This document shows, piece by piece, positions 16,702 through 24,241 of a stretch of DNA of 64,000 nucleotides. Both the position numbers and the translations under genes were made by a program. Below the pieces are notes generated by a model. That model did no database searches. It saw only the letters and a list, made by a program, of their open reading frames with translations, and was not told where the DNA came from. The number at the start of each line of letters is the position of its first letter. The first letter of the stretch is position 1. Source of the DNA: Neoroseomonas marina (GTDB taxonomy: Bacteria > Pseudomonadota > Alphaproteobacteria > Acetobacterales > Acetobacteraceae); assembly GCF_012927745.1 (NCBI RefSeq), contig NZ_JABBKX010000001.1:744001-808000 (forward strand), in the 5' to 3' direction.

Positions 16702-18492
16702 ATGGCCGAGAGCGATCAGACGAAACGCGCCTTCCGGCTGCGCAGCGAGCGCTGGTTCAACGACCCGACCGATCCGGGCATGACCTCGCTCTACATCGAG
16801 CGGATGCTCAATTTCGGCATGACGCGCGCCGAACTGCAGTCCGGCCGCCCGATCATCGGCATCGCCCAGACCGGTTCCGACATCGCGCCGTGCAACCGCC
16901 ACCACATCGCGCTCGCCGAACGGGTGAAGGCCGGCATCCGTGATGCGGGCGGCGTGCCGCTCGAATTCCCCGTCCATCCGGTGCAGGAAACGCTGAAGCG
17001 CCCGACCGCGGCGCTGGATCGCAACCTGCAGTACCTCTCGCTGGTCGAGATCCTGCACGGCTACCCGATGGACGGCGTCGTGCTGACCATGGGCTGCGAC
17101 AAGACCACGCCCGCGCAGCTCATGGGTGCCGCGACGGTCAACATCCCGGCGATCGGCCTGTCGGGCGGGCCGATGCTCGACGGCTACTGGAAGGGCCGCC
17201 TGGCGGGCTCCGGCACCATCGTGTGGGAAGCGCGCAAGATGCTCGCCGCCGGCGAGATCGACAACGACACCTTCATCGAGATGGTGGCCGCGAGCGCGAC
17301 CTCGGTCGGGCATTGCTCGACCATGGGCACGGCGCTGTCGATGAACTCGCTCGCCGAAGCCGTCGGCATGTCGCTGACCGGCTGCGCCGCCATCCCCAGT
17401 CCCTACCGCCAGCGCGGCCAGATCGCCTACGAGACCGGACGGCGCATCGTCGAGATGGTCGAGGCGAACCTCCGCCCCTCCGACATCATGACGAAGAAGG
17501 CCTTCGAGAACGCGGTGGCGGTGGCGAGCGCCATCGGTGCGTCGTCCAACTGCCCGATCCACATGGTCGCGATCGCCCGCCATATGGGCGTCGACCACAC
17601 GGTCGAGGACTGGCAGCGCGTCGGCGCCGACATCCCGCTGCTGGTCGACTGCCAGCCCGCCGGGCGCTTCCTCGGCGAGGCCTTCTACCGCGCCGGCGGC
17701 GTGCCCGCGGTGATGAAGCAGTTGCTCGATGCCGGGCTGCTGCACGGCGACGTGATGACCGTCACCGGCAGGACGGTCGCCGAGAACCTCGCCGGCATCC
17801 CCGCGCCCGACCCCGAGGTGATCCGCCCCCTCGCGAAGCCGATGAAGGAACGTGCCGGCTTCGTCGTTCTGTCGGGCAACCTGTTCGACAATGCGGTGAT
17901 GAAGATCTCCGTCATCGACAAGGCCTTCCGCGACCGGTTCCTGTCGAACCCGCCCGATGTGTTCGAAGGCAAGGTCGCGGTCTTCGAAGGCCCCGAGGAC
18001 TATCACGCGCGCCTCGACGACCCCGCGCTCGGCATCGACGAGAAGACGGTCCTGGTGATCCGCAATTGCGGCCCGGTCGGCTATCCCGGTGCTGCGGAAG
18101 TGGTGAACATGCAGCCGCCCGCGGCCCTGATCAAACGCGGCGTCGGCGCGCTGCCGACCATGGGCGACGGGCGGCAATCGGGCACCTCGGGCTCGCCCTC
18201 GATCCTCAATGTCTCGCCCGAAGCCGCGGTCGGCGGTGGCCTCGCGCTGCTCAGGGACGGCGACCCGATCCGCATCGACCTCAACACCCGCAAGGTCGAC
18301 GTGCTGATCCCGGCCGAGGAGCTCGCCGCCCGCCGCGCCGCCTGGAAGGCGCCGGAGCTGCTGAACAGGACGCCGTGGGAGGAGATCTACCGCAACTCGG
18401 TGGGCAGCCTCGGCACCGGCGGCTGCCTCGAGCCCGCGACGCTGTACCTCAACATCCTCGAGACGCGCGGCGAGAGCCGCCACAACCACTGA
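16702..18492 (+). CDS. IlvD/Edd-family sugar-acid dehydratase
   Basis: A 596-residue iron-sulfur dehydratase of the IlvD/Edd family. The three cluster cysteines are visible: C64 ([10 protein letters not shown]), C132 ([11 protein letters not shown]) and C205 ([10 protein letters not shown]), the last two being family hallmarks. [21 protein letters not shown] near 488 is the C-terminal active-site signature. Length and sequence resemble the pentonate/hexonate (arabinonate, xylonate) branch more than dihydroxy-acid dehydratase of valine synthesis. It should make a 2-keto-3-deoxy sugar acid. The SDR and FAH-family hydrolase directly downstream fit a route that oxidises and cleaves that product without phosphorylation. 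Confidence 0.85.
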   Translation: MAESDQTKRAFRLRSERWFNDPTDPGMTSLYIERMLNFGMTRAELQSGRPIIGIAQTGSDIAPCNRHHIALAERVKAGIRDAGGVPLEFPVHPVQETLKRPTAALDRNLQYLSLVEILHGYPMDGVVLTMGCDKTTPAQLMGAATVNIPAIGLSGGPMLDGYWKGRLAGSGTIVWEARKMLAAGEIDNDTFIEMVAASATSVGHCSTMGTALSMNSLAEAVGMSLTGCAAIPSPYRQRGQIAYETGRRIVEMVEANLRPSDIMTKKAFENAVAVASAIGASSNCPIHMVAIARHMGVDHTVEDWQRVGADIPLLVDCQPAGRFLGEAFYRAGGVPAVMKQLLDAGLLHGDVMTVTGRTVAENLAGIPAPDPEVIRPLAKPMKERAGFVVLSGNLFDNAVMKISVIDKAFRDRFLSNPPDVFEGKVAVFEGPEDYHARLDDPALGIDEKTVLVIRNCGPVGYPGAAEVVNMQPPAALIKRGVGALPTMGDGRQSGTSGSPSILNVSPEAAVGGGLALLRDGDPIRIDLNTRKVDVLIPAEELAARRAAWKAPELLNRTPWEEIYRNSVGSLGTGGCLEPATLYLNILETRGESRHNH

Positions 18493-18503
18493 AGGACGCG
18501 GCC

Positions 18504-19253
18504 ATGAGCGGACGCCTCGCCGGCAAGCGCTGCTTCGTCACCGCCGCGGGCCAGGGCATCGGCCGCGCCGCCGCCCTCGCCATGGCGGCGGAGGGGGCGA
18601 CCGTCGTCGCCACCGACCTCGATGCCCACAAGGTCGGCGAGCTCGGCGCGCGCGGCATCACCCACTTCCCGCTGAACGTGCTGGACGACGCGGCGGTGGA
18701 GGAAGCGGCGAAGCAGGCCGGGCCGATCGACATCCTGTTCAACTGCGCCGGCTATGTGCACCAGAACACCATCCTGTCCTGCACGGACGAGGAATGGTCC
18801 TTCGGCTTCGCGCTCAACGTGCGCGCCATGTGGAAGGTCGCCCGCGCCTTCCTGCCCGGGATGCTCGAGCGCAAGCGCGGCAGCATCGTCAACATGTCGA
18901 GCGCCTGTTCCTCGGTGAAGGGTGCGCCGAACCGCTTCCTGTATGGCACCACCAAGGCGGCGGTGATCGGCCTGACCAAGTCGATCGCGACCGAGTACGT
19001 CTCGCAGGGCATCCGCTGCAACTGCCTCTGCCCCGGCACGGTGGACACGCCGTCGCTGCACGACCGCATCTCCGCCAACGCGGCGGCGGCGGGTTCGGTC
19101 GAAGCGGCGCGGGCCGCCTTCGTCGCGCGGCAATTGATGGGCCGGCTCGCCACCGCCGAGGAGATGGCCGCCCTCGTCGTCTACCTCGCCTCGGACGAAA
19201 GCGCCTTCGTCACCGGTCAGTCCATCGTCATCGACGGCGGCTGGACCCTGTAA
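18504..19253 (+). CDS. SDR oxidoreductase, probable 2-keto-3-deoxy-sugar-acid 4-dehydrogenase
   Basis: A 249-residue SDR with nucleotide motif FVTAAGQGIGRAAA near 12, NCAG near 83, Ser in VNMSSACSSVKG near 132 and catalytic YGTTK near 147. SACSSVKGAPNRFLYGTTKAAVIGL closely matches the DHRS6 / 2-keto-3-deoxy-L-fuconate dehydrogenase branch. It follows the dehydratase by 11 bases and precedes a diketo-acid-type hydrolase, so the likely reaction is oxidation of the C4 hydroxyl of a 2-keto-3-deoxy acid with NAD. The exact sugar cannot be read from sequence. Confidence 0.82.
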   Translation: MSGRLAGKRCFVTAAGQGIGRAAALAMAAEGATVVATDLDAHKVGELGARGITHFPLNVLDDAAVEEAAKQAGPIDILFNCAGYVHQNTILSCTDEEWSFGFALNVRAMWKVARAFLPGMLERKRGSIVNMSSACSSVKGAPNRFLYGTTKAAVIGLTKSIATEYVSQGIRCNCLCPGTVDTPSLHDRISANAAAAGSVEAARAAFVARQLMGRLATAEEMAALVVYLASDESAFVTGQSIVIDGGWTL

Positions 19254-19262
19254 TTCCCGTAA

Positions 19263-19287
19263 GGCCGGGCCGCTTCCGGGCCCGGCC
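19263..19287 (+). other. intercistronic hairpin
   Basis: GGCCGGGCC (19263-19271) and GGCCCGGCC (19279-19287) form a 9-bp stem with a 7-nt loop, starting 9 bases after the SDR stop and ahead of the FAH-family gene. No T-run follows. It may be a weak terminator or an RNA-stability element adjusting the ratio of the two messages. Confidence 0.4.
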
Positions 19288-19335
19288 GATCCCTGGCATT
19301 CTCCGCCCCCCAACGACAGGTTCAGGAATACGCCG

Positions 19336-20184
19336 ATGAAGCTGCTGCGCTACGGACCCGCCGGCCAGGAGAAGCCCGGACTCTTGGACGCGGACGGCGC
19401 CATCCGCGACCTGTCCGGCGTTATCCCGGACCTCTCGGGCGACGCCCTCTCCCCGGCCGTGCTGGCCAAGATCGCGGCGCTCGACCCTACCTCGCTGCCC
19501 AAGGTCTCGGGCAATCCGCGCCTGGGTCCGCCGGTGACGGGGATGAAGAACCTGGTCTGCATCGGCCTGAACTACGCCGACCACGCGGCCGAAACCGGCG
19601 CCCCGATCCCCAAGGAGCCGATCGTCTTCCTCAAGTCGCTCAACGCTCTGTCGGGCCCGAATGACGACGTCGTCATCCCCCGCAACAGCGTGAAGACCGA
19701 CTGGGAGGTCGAGCTCGCGATCATCATCGGCACCCGTGCCAAGTACGTGTCGGAGGAGAACGCCCTCGACCACGTCGCCGGCTATGCCGTCGGCAACGAC
19801 GTCTCGGAGCGCGAATGGCAGGCCGAGCGCGGCGGCGCCTGGGACAAGGGCAAGGGCTTCGACACCTTCGGCCCGCTCGGCCCCTGGCTGGTGACCAAGG
19901 ACGAGATCCCCGACCCGCAGAACCTCGCGATGTTCTGCGACGTGGACGGCGTCCGCCAGCAGGACGGCTCGACGCGCACGATGATCTTCGGCGTGAAGCA
20001 GGTCATCGCCTATGTCAGCCAGTGCATCACGCTGAACCCGGGCGACGTGATCTTCACCGGCACGCCACCGGGCGTGGGCCTCGGCAAGAAGCCGACGCCG
20101 GTGTTCCTCAAGGCGGGCCAGACGATGCGCCTCGGCATCGCGGGCCTCGGGGAGCAGCAGCAGAAGCTGGTGGCCTCGTCGTGA
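19336..20184 (+). CDS. FAH-family hydrolase, probable 2,4-diketo-3-deoxy-sugar-acid hydrolase
   Basis: A 282-residue fumarylacetoacetate-hydrolase-fold enzyme. Conserved parts are CIGLNYADHAAETG near 75, PIVFLKSLNALSGPND near 96, metal ligands in DWEVELAIIIG near 122 and GNDVSERE near 154, DTFGPLGPWLV near 176, and FTGTPPGVGLGKKP near 240. This subgroup includes hydrolases that split 2,4-diketo acids into pyruvate plus a 2-carbon or 3-carbon acid (the L-fucose and L-rhamnose routes). Its place after the dehydratase and SDR supports that role. 'Ureidoglycolate lyase' is the usual automatic but less likely name. Confidence 0.82.
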   Translation: MKLLRYGPAGQEKPGLLDADGAIRDLSGVIPDLSGDALSPAVLAKIAALDPTSLPKVSGNPRLGPPVTGMKNLVCIGLNYADHAAETGAPIPKEPIVFLKSLNALSGPNDDVVIPRNSVKTDWEVELAIIIGTRAKYVSEENALDHVAGYAVGNDVSEREWQAERGGAWDKGKGFDTFGPLGPWLVTKDEIPDPQNLAMFCDVDGVRQQDGSTRTMIFGVKQVIAYVSQCITLNPGDVIFTGTPPGVGLGKKPTPVFLKAGQTMRLGIAGLGEQQQKLVASS

Positions 20185-20660
20185 TGCGCGCCACGCTCCT
20201 CGCCGTCGTCCTGCTCGCGCCCGGCATCGCCGCGGCGCAGCAGCAACAGCAGCAGCGCCAGGCGCAGCAGCCGCGCCAGCCCGACCTCGCCACCGAGGTC
20301 GAGCGCAACATGCGCACCTGCATGGGCAATTCGCAGGACACCGCGCTCGCCGCCCGCTGCATGGACGGCCAGCGCGCGGCGATTGCCCCGCGCCTCGACA
20401 ACGCCGTGCAGCGGCTGCTCGCGACCCAGCAGGACCCGGCGCGCCGGGCCGCCCTGGCCGAGGTGCAGGCCGCCTGGGTCGCCTATCGCGACCGGCGTTG
20501 CGACTTCGCCGGCAGCAACCCCGAACGCGCCACCGAGGCCGCCGCCGACCGTGCCGCCTGCCTGCTGCAGTTCGACGTGGGCCGCGCGATCGAGATCGAG
20601 CAGTTCCTCAACCCGCCGCCGCCGCCCGCGCAGCGCCAGCAGCAACAGCAGCGGCGGTGA
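20184..20660 (+). CDS. LprI-like (DUF1311) secreted protein with Gln-rich ends
   Basis: This 158-residue precursor has a signal peptide (MRATLLAVVLLAPGIAAAQ), then a Gln-rich stretch (about residues 19-33). The DUF1311/LprI-type domain carries CMGNSQDTALAARCMDGQ, ALAEVQAAWVAYRDRRCDF and AACLLQFDVGRAIEIEQFL, with four Cys likely in two disulfides. A Pro/Gln-rich tail ends the protein. LprI relatives bind and inhibit lysozyme in the periplasm; that role here is inferred. The ATG overlaps the FAH-hydrolase stop by one base (TGATG), so it belongs to the same transcript despite an unrelated function. Confidence 0.75.
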   Translation: MRATLLAVVLLAPGIAAAQQQQQQRQAQQPRQPDLATEVERNMRTCMGNSQDTALAARCMDGQRAAIAPRLDNAVQRLLATQQDPARRAALAEVQAAWVAYRDRRCDFAGSNPERATEAAADRAACLLQFDVGRAIEIEQFLNPPPPPAQRQQQQQRR

Positions 20661-20691
20661 GCGAGGGGCCGACCCTCGTCATCTTCGACGT

Positions 20692-20712
20692 CCGGCCCGC
20701 CCGGCGGGCCGG
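20692..20712. repeat. 21-base near-perfect palindrome at a probable frameshift
   Basis: CCGGCCCGCC (20692-20701) and GGCGGGCCGG (20703-20712) are perfect inverted arms separated by one base. It lies exactly where the reading frame of the YdhR-like gene changes. Confidence 0.6.
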
Positions 20713-20726
20713 AGGAGGCGACGGCC

Positions 20727-20966
20727 ATGCGCGCGCTCGCCGAGGACATCGCCGCCGAACCTGACCTGCTCTGGAAGACCTGGACGGAAGCGGCCGAGCA
20801 GCAGCGCGCCGGCGGCATCTACCTGTTCCGTTCCCGCGCCGCGGCCGAGGCCTATCACCGCAAGCACGCCGCGCGCCTCACCGCTGCCGGGATCACCGGC
20901 ATCGAGGCGACCTACCGCAGCTTCAACGGCCCGCTGACGGCCATCACCCGCGGCCCGGTCTGCTGA
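20727..20966 (+). CDS. YdhR-like mono-oxygenase-family protein, probably frameshifted at its N-terminus
   Basis: The 79-residue frame matches the body of the small dimeric YdhR family (alpha-beta ferredoxin-like fold): LAEDIAAEPDLLWKTWTE, AGGIYLFRSRAAAEAYHRKHAARL, and a C-terminal PLTAITRGPV. Family members are about 100 residues and begin with a strand like LLxxDF. That strand is present just upstream in another frame: GTG 20657 reads SEGPTLVIFDVRPA before running out of frame. A one-base slip near 20692-20712 would restore a protein of about 102 residues. Either the gene is broken, the sequence has an error in the palindrome, or translation starts at 20727. Confidence 0.65.
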   Translation: MRALAEDIAAEPDLLWKTWTEAAEQQRAGGIYLFRSRAAAEAYHRKHAARLTAAGITGIEATYRSFNGPLTAITRGPVC

Positions 20967-21030
20967 TTTCACGGCCGGATCGTCCCGGGACGGCGTAACG
21001 TCCCCGCGCTTCCAGCGCGGAGGTCCATCC

Positions 21031-21615
21031 ATGGTCATGTTCCACCAGGGCAGCCGGGACCTGCAGGACGCTTTCGGGTCCCGACCCCTCGCCGATCGCC
21101 TGGTCGAGAAGCTGCGCCGGTCCGCCTTCACCGAGGAGGACGCCGCCTTCATCGCCTCGGTGCGCTTCTTCTTCCTCGCCACCGCGGATGCCGAGGGGCG
21201 GCCCGACTGCTCCTACAAGGGCGGCGATCCGGGCTTCGTGCGCGTGGCGGCGCCGGATCTGCTCGTCTTCCCCGACTACGACGGCAACGGGATGTTCAAG
21301 AGCCTCGGCAACATTGCGGCCAATCCGCATGTCGGGCTGCTCTTCATCACCATGGAGGACCGCCCGCGCCGCCTGCGCGTGAACGGCACGGCGCGGGTCG
21401 TGCTGGACGATCCGTTGATGGCGGATTTCGAAGGCGCCCAGGCGCTGGTGCGCGTCACGCCGGACGACATCTTCCCCAACTGTCCGCGCAACATCCCGCG
21501 CTACGCGCTGCAGGACGCCTCGCCCTACATTCCCCGCTGCGGCGAGGCGCGCGTCGAACCCGCCTGGAAGACCTTCGAGATCTTCGCGGACGTGGTGCCG
21601 CCCCGGAAAGCGTGA
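21031..21615 (+). CDS. pyridoxamine 5'-phosphate oxidase-family flavin protein
   Basis: A 194-residue split-barrel FMN-binding protein. RFFFLATADAEGRPDCSYKGGDPGFVRV (about 48-75) is the core sheet, followed by LVFPDYDGNGMFKSLGNIAANPHVGLLFI, the family's FMN-contact segment. NCPRNIPRYAL near 150 is typical of the MSMEG_1061/PPOX-like subgroup rather than true PdxH. It probably reduces or oxidises a small molecule using FMN or F420; the substrate is unknown. It is convergent with the aldolase gene (7 bases between stops). Confidence 0.8.
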   Translation: MVMFHQGSRDLQDAFGSRPLADRLVEKLRRSAFTEEDAAFIASVRFFFLATADAEGRPDCSYKGGDPGFVRVAAPDLLVFPDYDGNGMFKSLGNIAANPHVGLLFITMEDRPRRLRVNGTARVVLDDPLMADFEGAQALVRVTPDDIFPNCPRNIPRYALQDASPYIPRCGEARVEPAWKTFEIFADVVPPRKA

Positions 21616-21622
21616 GGCGCCC

Positions 21623-22246
21623 TCAGCGCCCGTAATCGGCGAACTGCGCGGCCGCCTCGGCCAGTTCGCGGTCGTTCAGCAGGACCGGCTGCAGCCCGGC
21701 GGCCAGCAGGTCGAGATACTGCCCCGCGAGGTTATCCACCTCGAAGGCCAGCGTCAGCGCGGCGGCGAGCGTCGCGCCCGTCGCGACGACGCCGTGGTTC
21801 GCCAGCAGCACTGCCCGTCGTCCCTCGAGCGCGACGACACAGTTCCGCGCCAGCGCCTCGGTGCCGAAGGTCGCGTGCTCGGCGCAGCGCACCTCGCCGC
21901 CGGCCATCAGCACCATGTAGTGGAAGGGCGGAATGCCACGCCGCGCGCAGGACAGTGCCGTCGCGCGCGGGCTGTGCGTGTGCACCACCGCCCCCACCTC
22001 CGGCCGCGCCGCATGGACAGCAGCATGCAGCCGCCATTCCGAGGACGGACGGCGATGCCCCCGCAGCACCGCGCCCGCGGTATCGACCTGCACCAGGTCG
22101 GCCTCGGTGAGGTCCGCATAGGGCAGCCCCGCCGGCGTCACGAGGAAGCCGCCGTCGCAGCGGACCGACAGGTTGCCCGACTTGGACGGCATCATCCCCG
22201 CGGCATCGAGCCGCCTGGCCGCGGCGACGATCTCCGCCGCCGTCAC
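21623..22246 (-). CDS. class II aldolase/adducin-family protein
   Basis: A 207-residue zinc-dependent aldolase or decarboxylase. KSGNLSVRCDGG near 21 is the phosphate/substrate loop, PSSEWRLH near 66 contains the catalytic Glu, VVHTHSPRAT near 84 supplies two zinc His, and LLANHGVVATG near 147 the third. The size fits the L-fuculose-phosphate aldolase / 3-oxo-tetronate-phosphate decarboxylase group. GTG 22246 overlaps the stop of the 67-residue gene upstream, which itself overlaps the altronate-dehydratase-like gene, so the three are one translation-coupled unit, suggesting sugar-acid breakdown. Confidence 0.83.
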   Translation of the reverse strand: MTAAEIVAAARRLDAAGMMPSKSGNLSVRCDGGFLVTPAGLPYADLTEADLVQVDTAGAVLRGHRRPSSEWRLHAAVHAARPEVGAVVHTHSPRATALSCARRGIPPFHYMVLMAGGEVRCAEHATFGTEALARNCVVALEGRRAVLLANHGVVATGATLAAALTLAFEVDNLAGQYLDLLAAGLQPVLLNDRELAEAAAQFADYGR

Positions 22247-22446
22247 GCGGCCGTCTCCGACAGCGCCGCCGCGAGGCCGGCGAGCAGCATGCACCCCACC
22301 GCGCAGCCCCAGCGCAGCAACGTCGTGCGCATCAGCGGCCGCGCTTCGGGCGGCACGCGGTCCGACATCACGAACCAGTCCCAGCCGTTGAACAGCAGCC
22401 GCGATCCGTCGATCCGGACGGCAAGCGCCTGCAGCGCGGAACTCAC
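22243..22446 (-). CDS. 67-residue single-pass membrane protein of unknown function
   Basis: GTG 22446 overlaps the upstream dehydratase stop and the TGA at 22243-22245 overlaps the aldolase start, both as GTGA, which strongly supports translation. The protein has a polar N-terminal half (ALAVRIDGSRLLFNGWDWFVMSDR) and one hydrophobic C-terminal segment (WGCAVGCMLLAGLAAAL, residues 46-62). No known domain recognised. It may be a small accessory or anchoring protein for the two enzymes, but that is only inferred from position. Confidence 0.6.
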   Translation of the reverse strand: MSSALQALAVRIDGSRLLFNGWDWFVMSDRVPPEARPLMRTTLLRWGCAVGCMLLAGLAAALSETAA

Positions 22447-23978
22447 ATCGTCGCCCCGAGCACCCAGGGGGCGAATTCCTGCGCGCCGAAGCCCATCGCC
22501 TCGCTCTTCGTCGGCGCGCCCGATGCGGTGCGCAGCATCAGCTCGAAGATGCGCTGCCCGCACTGCTCCACCGTCTCCTCGCCGGTGACGATGGTGCCGC
22601 AATTGATGTCCATGTCCTCGGACAGGCGTTCATACATCGCGGAATTGGTCGCGAGCTTGATCGACGGCGCCGGCTTCATGCCGAACACCGACCCGCGCCC
22701 CGTGGTGAAGCAGACCATGTTCGCCCCGCCGGCGACCTGCCCGGTCGCGGCCACCGGGTCGTAGCCCGGCGTGTCCATGAAGACGAAGCCCTTGGCGGTG
22801 ACGGGCTCGGCATAGCGATAGACGTCGACCAGGTTCGTCGTCCCCGCCTTGGCCATGGCGCCGAGCGACTTCTCGAGGATCGTCGTCAACCCGCCCGCCT
22901 TGTTGCCGGGCGAGGGGTTGGCGTTCATCTCCGCCCCCTCGCGCTCGGTGTAGCGCTCCCACCACTGCATGACGTCGACGAGCTTCTGGCCGACCTCCTG
23001 GCTCACCGCGCGGCGCGTCAGCAGGTGCTCGGCGCCATAGGTCTCGGGGCTTTCGGACAGGATCACCGTGCCGCCATGCCGCACCACCAGGTCGGAGGCC
23101 GCGCCCAGGGCCGGGTTCGCGGTAATGCCCGAATACCCGTCCGATCCGCCGCATTGCAGGGCGATGCACAATTCGGACGCCGGCACCGGCTCGCGCGTCA
23201 CCGCATTCGCCTCCGCCAGCACCTCCTTCACGAAGTCCATGCCCTTCAGCACGGTCGCGCGCGACCCGCCGCTGTCCTGGATGTCCATGCTCCGCAGCCG
23301 GCCCGTCAGCTTCTGCTCCTCGAGCATCGGGCCGAGTTGGTTCACCTCGCAGCCGAGGCCGATGGCGATGACATGGGAGAAGTTCGCATGCCGCGCGAAG
23401 CCCGCGAGCGTCCGGCGCAGCACGCGGAGCGGCTCGTCCATCGTCATGCCGCAGCCGGTCTTGTGCGTCAGCGCCACGACGCCGTCGACATTGCCCCATT
23501 CGGCCAGCGGATCGGCGCCGGTGATCGGGTTGCGCTCGAACTGCCGCGCGATGAGTTCGGCCACATGCGCCGAGCAGTTCACCGAGGTGACGATGCCGAT
23601 GTAGTTGCGCGTCGCCACGCGCCCGTCCGCCCGGCGGATGCCCATGAAGGTCGCCGGTGCGTCGACATAGGCCGTCGGCTTCGCATCCACGCCCCAGGCA
23701 TAGTCGCGCGAGAAATCACCCATCTCGCAATTGTGGGTGTGGACCCAGGCGCCGGGCTCGATGGCGTCGGTGGCGAAGCCGATGATCTGGCCGTAGCGGC
23801 GGATCGGCTCGCCCTTGGCGATGGGACGCACCGCCACCTTGTGCCCCGCGGGGATGCGCCGCGCGCCCACGGTGACGCCCGGGGCGACCTCGGTTCCCGG
23901 CTGCAGCAGCTGGCGTGCGATGACGACGCCGTCCTCGGGGTGCAGGCGGATCACGGGGGAAAGCGTCGTGCTGCTCAT
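22443..23978 (-). CDS. UxaA/GarD-family altronate (or aldarate) dehydratase
   Basis: A 511-residue protein with the two-part UxaA layout. The N-terminal SAF domain runs over residues 1-100 (VVIARQLLQPGTEVAPG... to GAWVHTHNCEMGDF). The large catalytic domain begins at GIRRADGRVATRNYIGIVTSVNC and contains LTHKTGCGMTMD, IGLGCEVNQL, LCIALQCGGSDGYSGITANPALG and MDINCGTIVTGEETVEQCG. Family members dehydrate D-altronate or galactarate using iron. Start ATG 23978 is chosen because residues upstream are not family-like. It lies divergently from the TPP riboswitch and first in the coupled aldolase cluster. Exact substrate not deducible. Confidence 0.85.
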   Translation of the reverse strand: MSSTTLSPVIRLHPEDGVVIARQLLQPGTEVAPGVTVGARRIPAGHKVAVRPIAKGEPIRRYGQIIGFATDAIEPGAWVHTHNCEMGDFSRDYAWGVDAKPTAYVDAPATFMGIRRADGRVATRNYIGIVTSVNCSAHVAELIARQFERNPITGADPLAEWGNVDGVVALTHKTGCGMTMDEPLRVLRRTLAGFARHANFSHVIAIGLGCEVNQLGPMLEEQKLTGRLRSMDIQDSGGSRATVLKGMDFVKEVLAEANAVTREPVPASELCIALQCGGSDGYSGITANPALGAASDLVVRHGGTVILSESPETYGAEHLLTRRAVSQEVGQKLVDVMQWWERYTEREGAEMNANPSPGNKAGGLTTILEKSLGAMAKAGTTNLVDVYRYAEPVTAKGFVFMDTPGYDPVAATGQVAGGANMVCFTTGRGSVFGMKPAPSIKLATNSAMYERLSEDMDINCGTIVTGEETVEQCGQRIFELMLRTASGAPTKSEAMGFGAQEFAPWVLGATM

Positions 23979-24062
23979 CGTGGCGGTCCTGGGCGTTCCT
24001 GGGCGGCGGCAGTCTAGACCCCGCTTGCGCCGCGCGGCCACTCGGCGCATGAAGACGCTGGA

Positions 24063-24151
24063 CACCTTGGGGAGCCCATCGGGGCTGAGAGGCGGGCTTC
24101 ACCCGCGACCCATGGAACCTGATCCGGTTCGGACCGGTGTAGGGAACGGTG
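24063..24151 (+). ncRNA. TPP riboswitch (THI element)
   Basis: All conserved blocks of the thiamine-pyrophosphate aptamer are present in order. P1 is CACC (24063-24066) with GGTG (24148-24151). GGGGAGCCC then GGGGCTGAGA (24069-24090) form P2 and the invariant CUGAGA pyrimidine-sensing loop. CGGGCTTCACCCG is P3, and ACC..GAACCTGATCCGGTT..ACCGGTGTAGGGAAC (about 24107-24147) is the P4/P5 arm that holds the diphosphate. It precedes a solitary family 5 solute-binding protein, whose synthesis should fall when TPP is plentiful. Confidence 0.95.
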
Positions 24152-24216
24152 CCACCCGTTCGTCCGCGCGTTCAGCCCCTCATCGGGCAGCGCGCGGCCA
24201 TGCGCGGGACCCCGAT

Positions 24217-24238
24217 CCCCTCCCCGGCCATGGAGGGG
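24217..24238 (+). promoter_or_regulatory. Shine-Dalgarno-sequestering hairpin (riboswitch expression platform)
   Basis: CCCCTCC (24217-24223) pairs perfectly with GGAGGGG (24232-24238), which is the ribosome-binding site placed 3 bases before ATG 24242. The stem would hide the site. CTCCCC at 24220-24225 can instead pair with GGGGAG at 24069-24074 inside the aptamer, giving a plausible switch between open and closed states. Confidence 0.65.
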
Positions 24239-24241
24239 ACG

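Noticed and set aside
20166..20280. CAG/CAA-rich stretch that might be a simple-sequence repeat locus
   Set aside because: It is the coding sequence for the Gln tract of the LprI-like protein and is interrupted; no separate repeat feature is justified.
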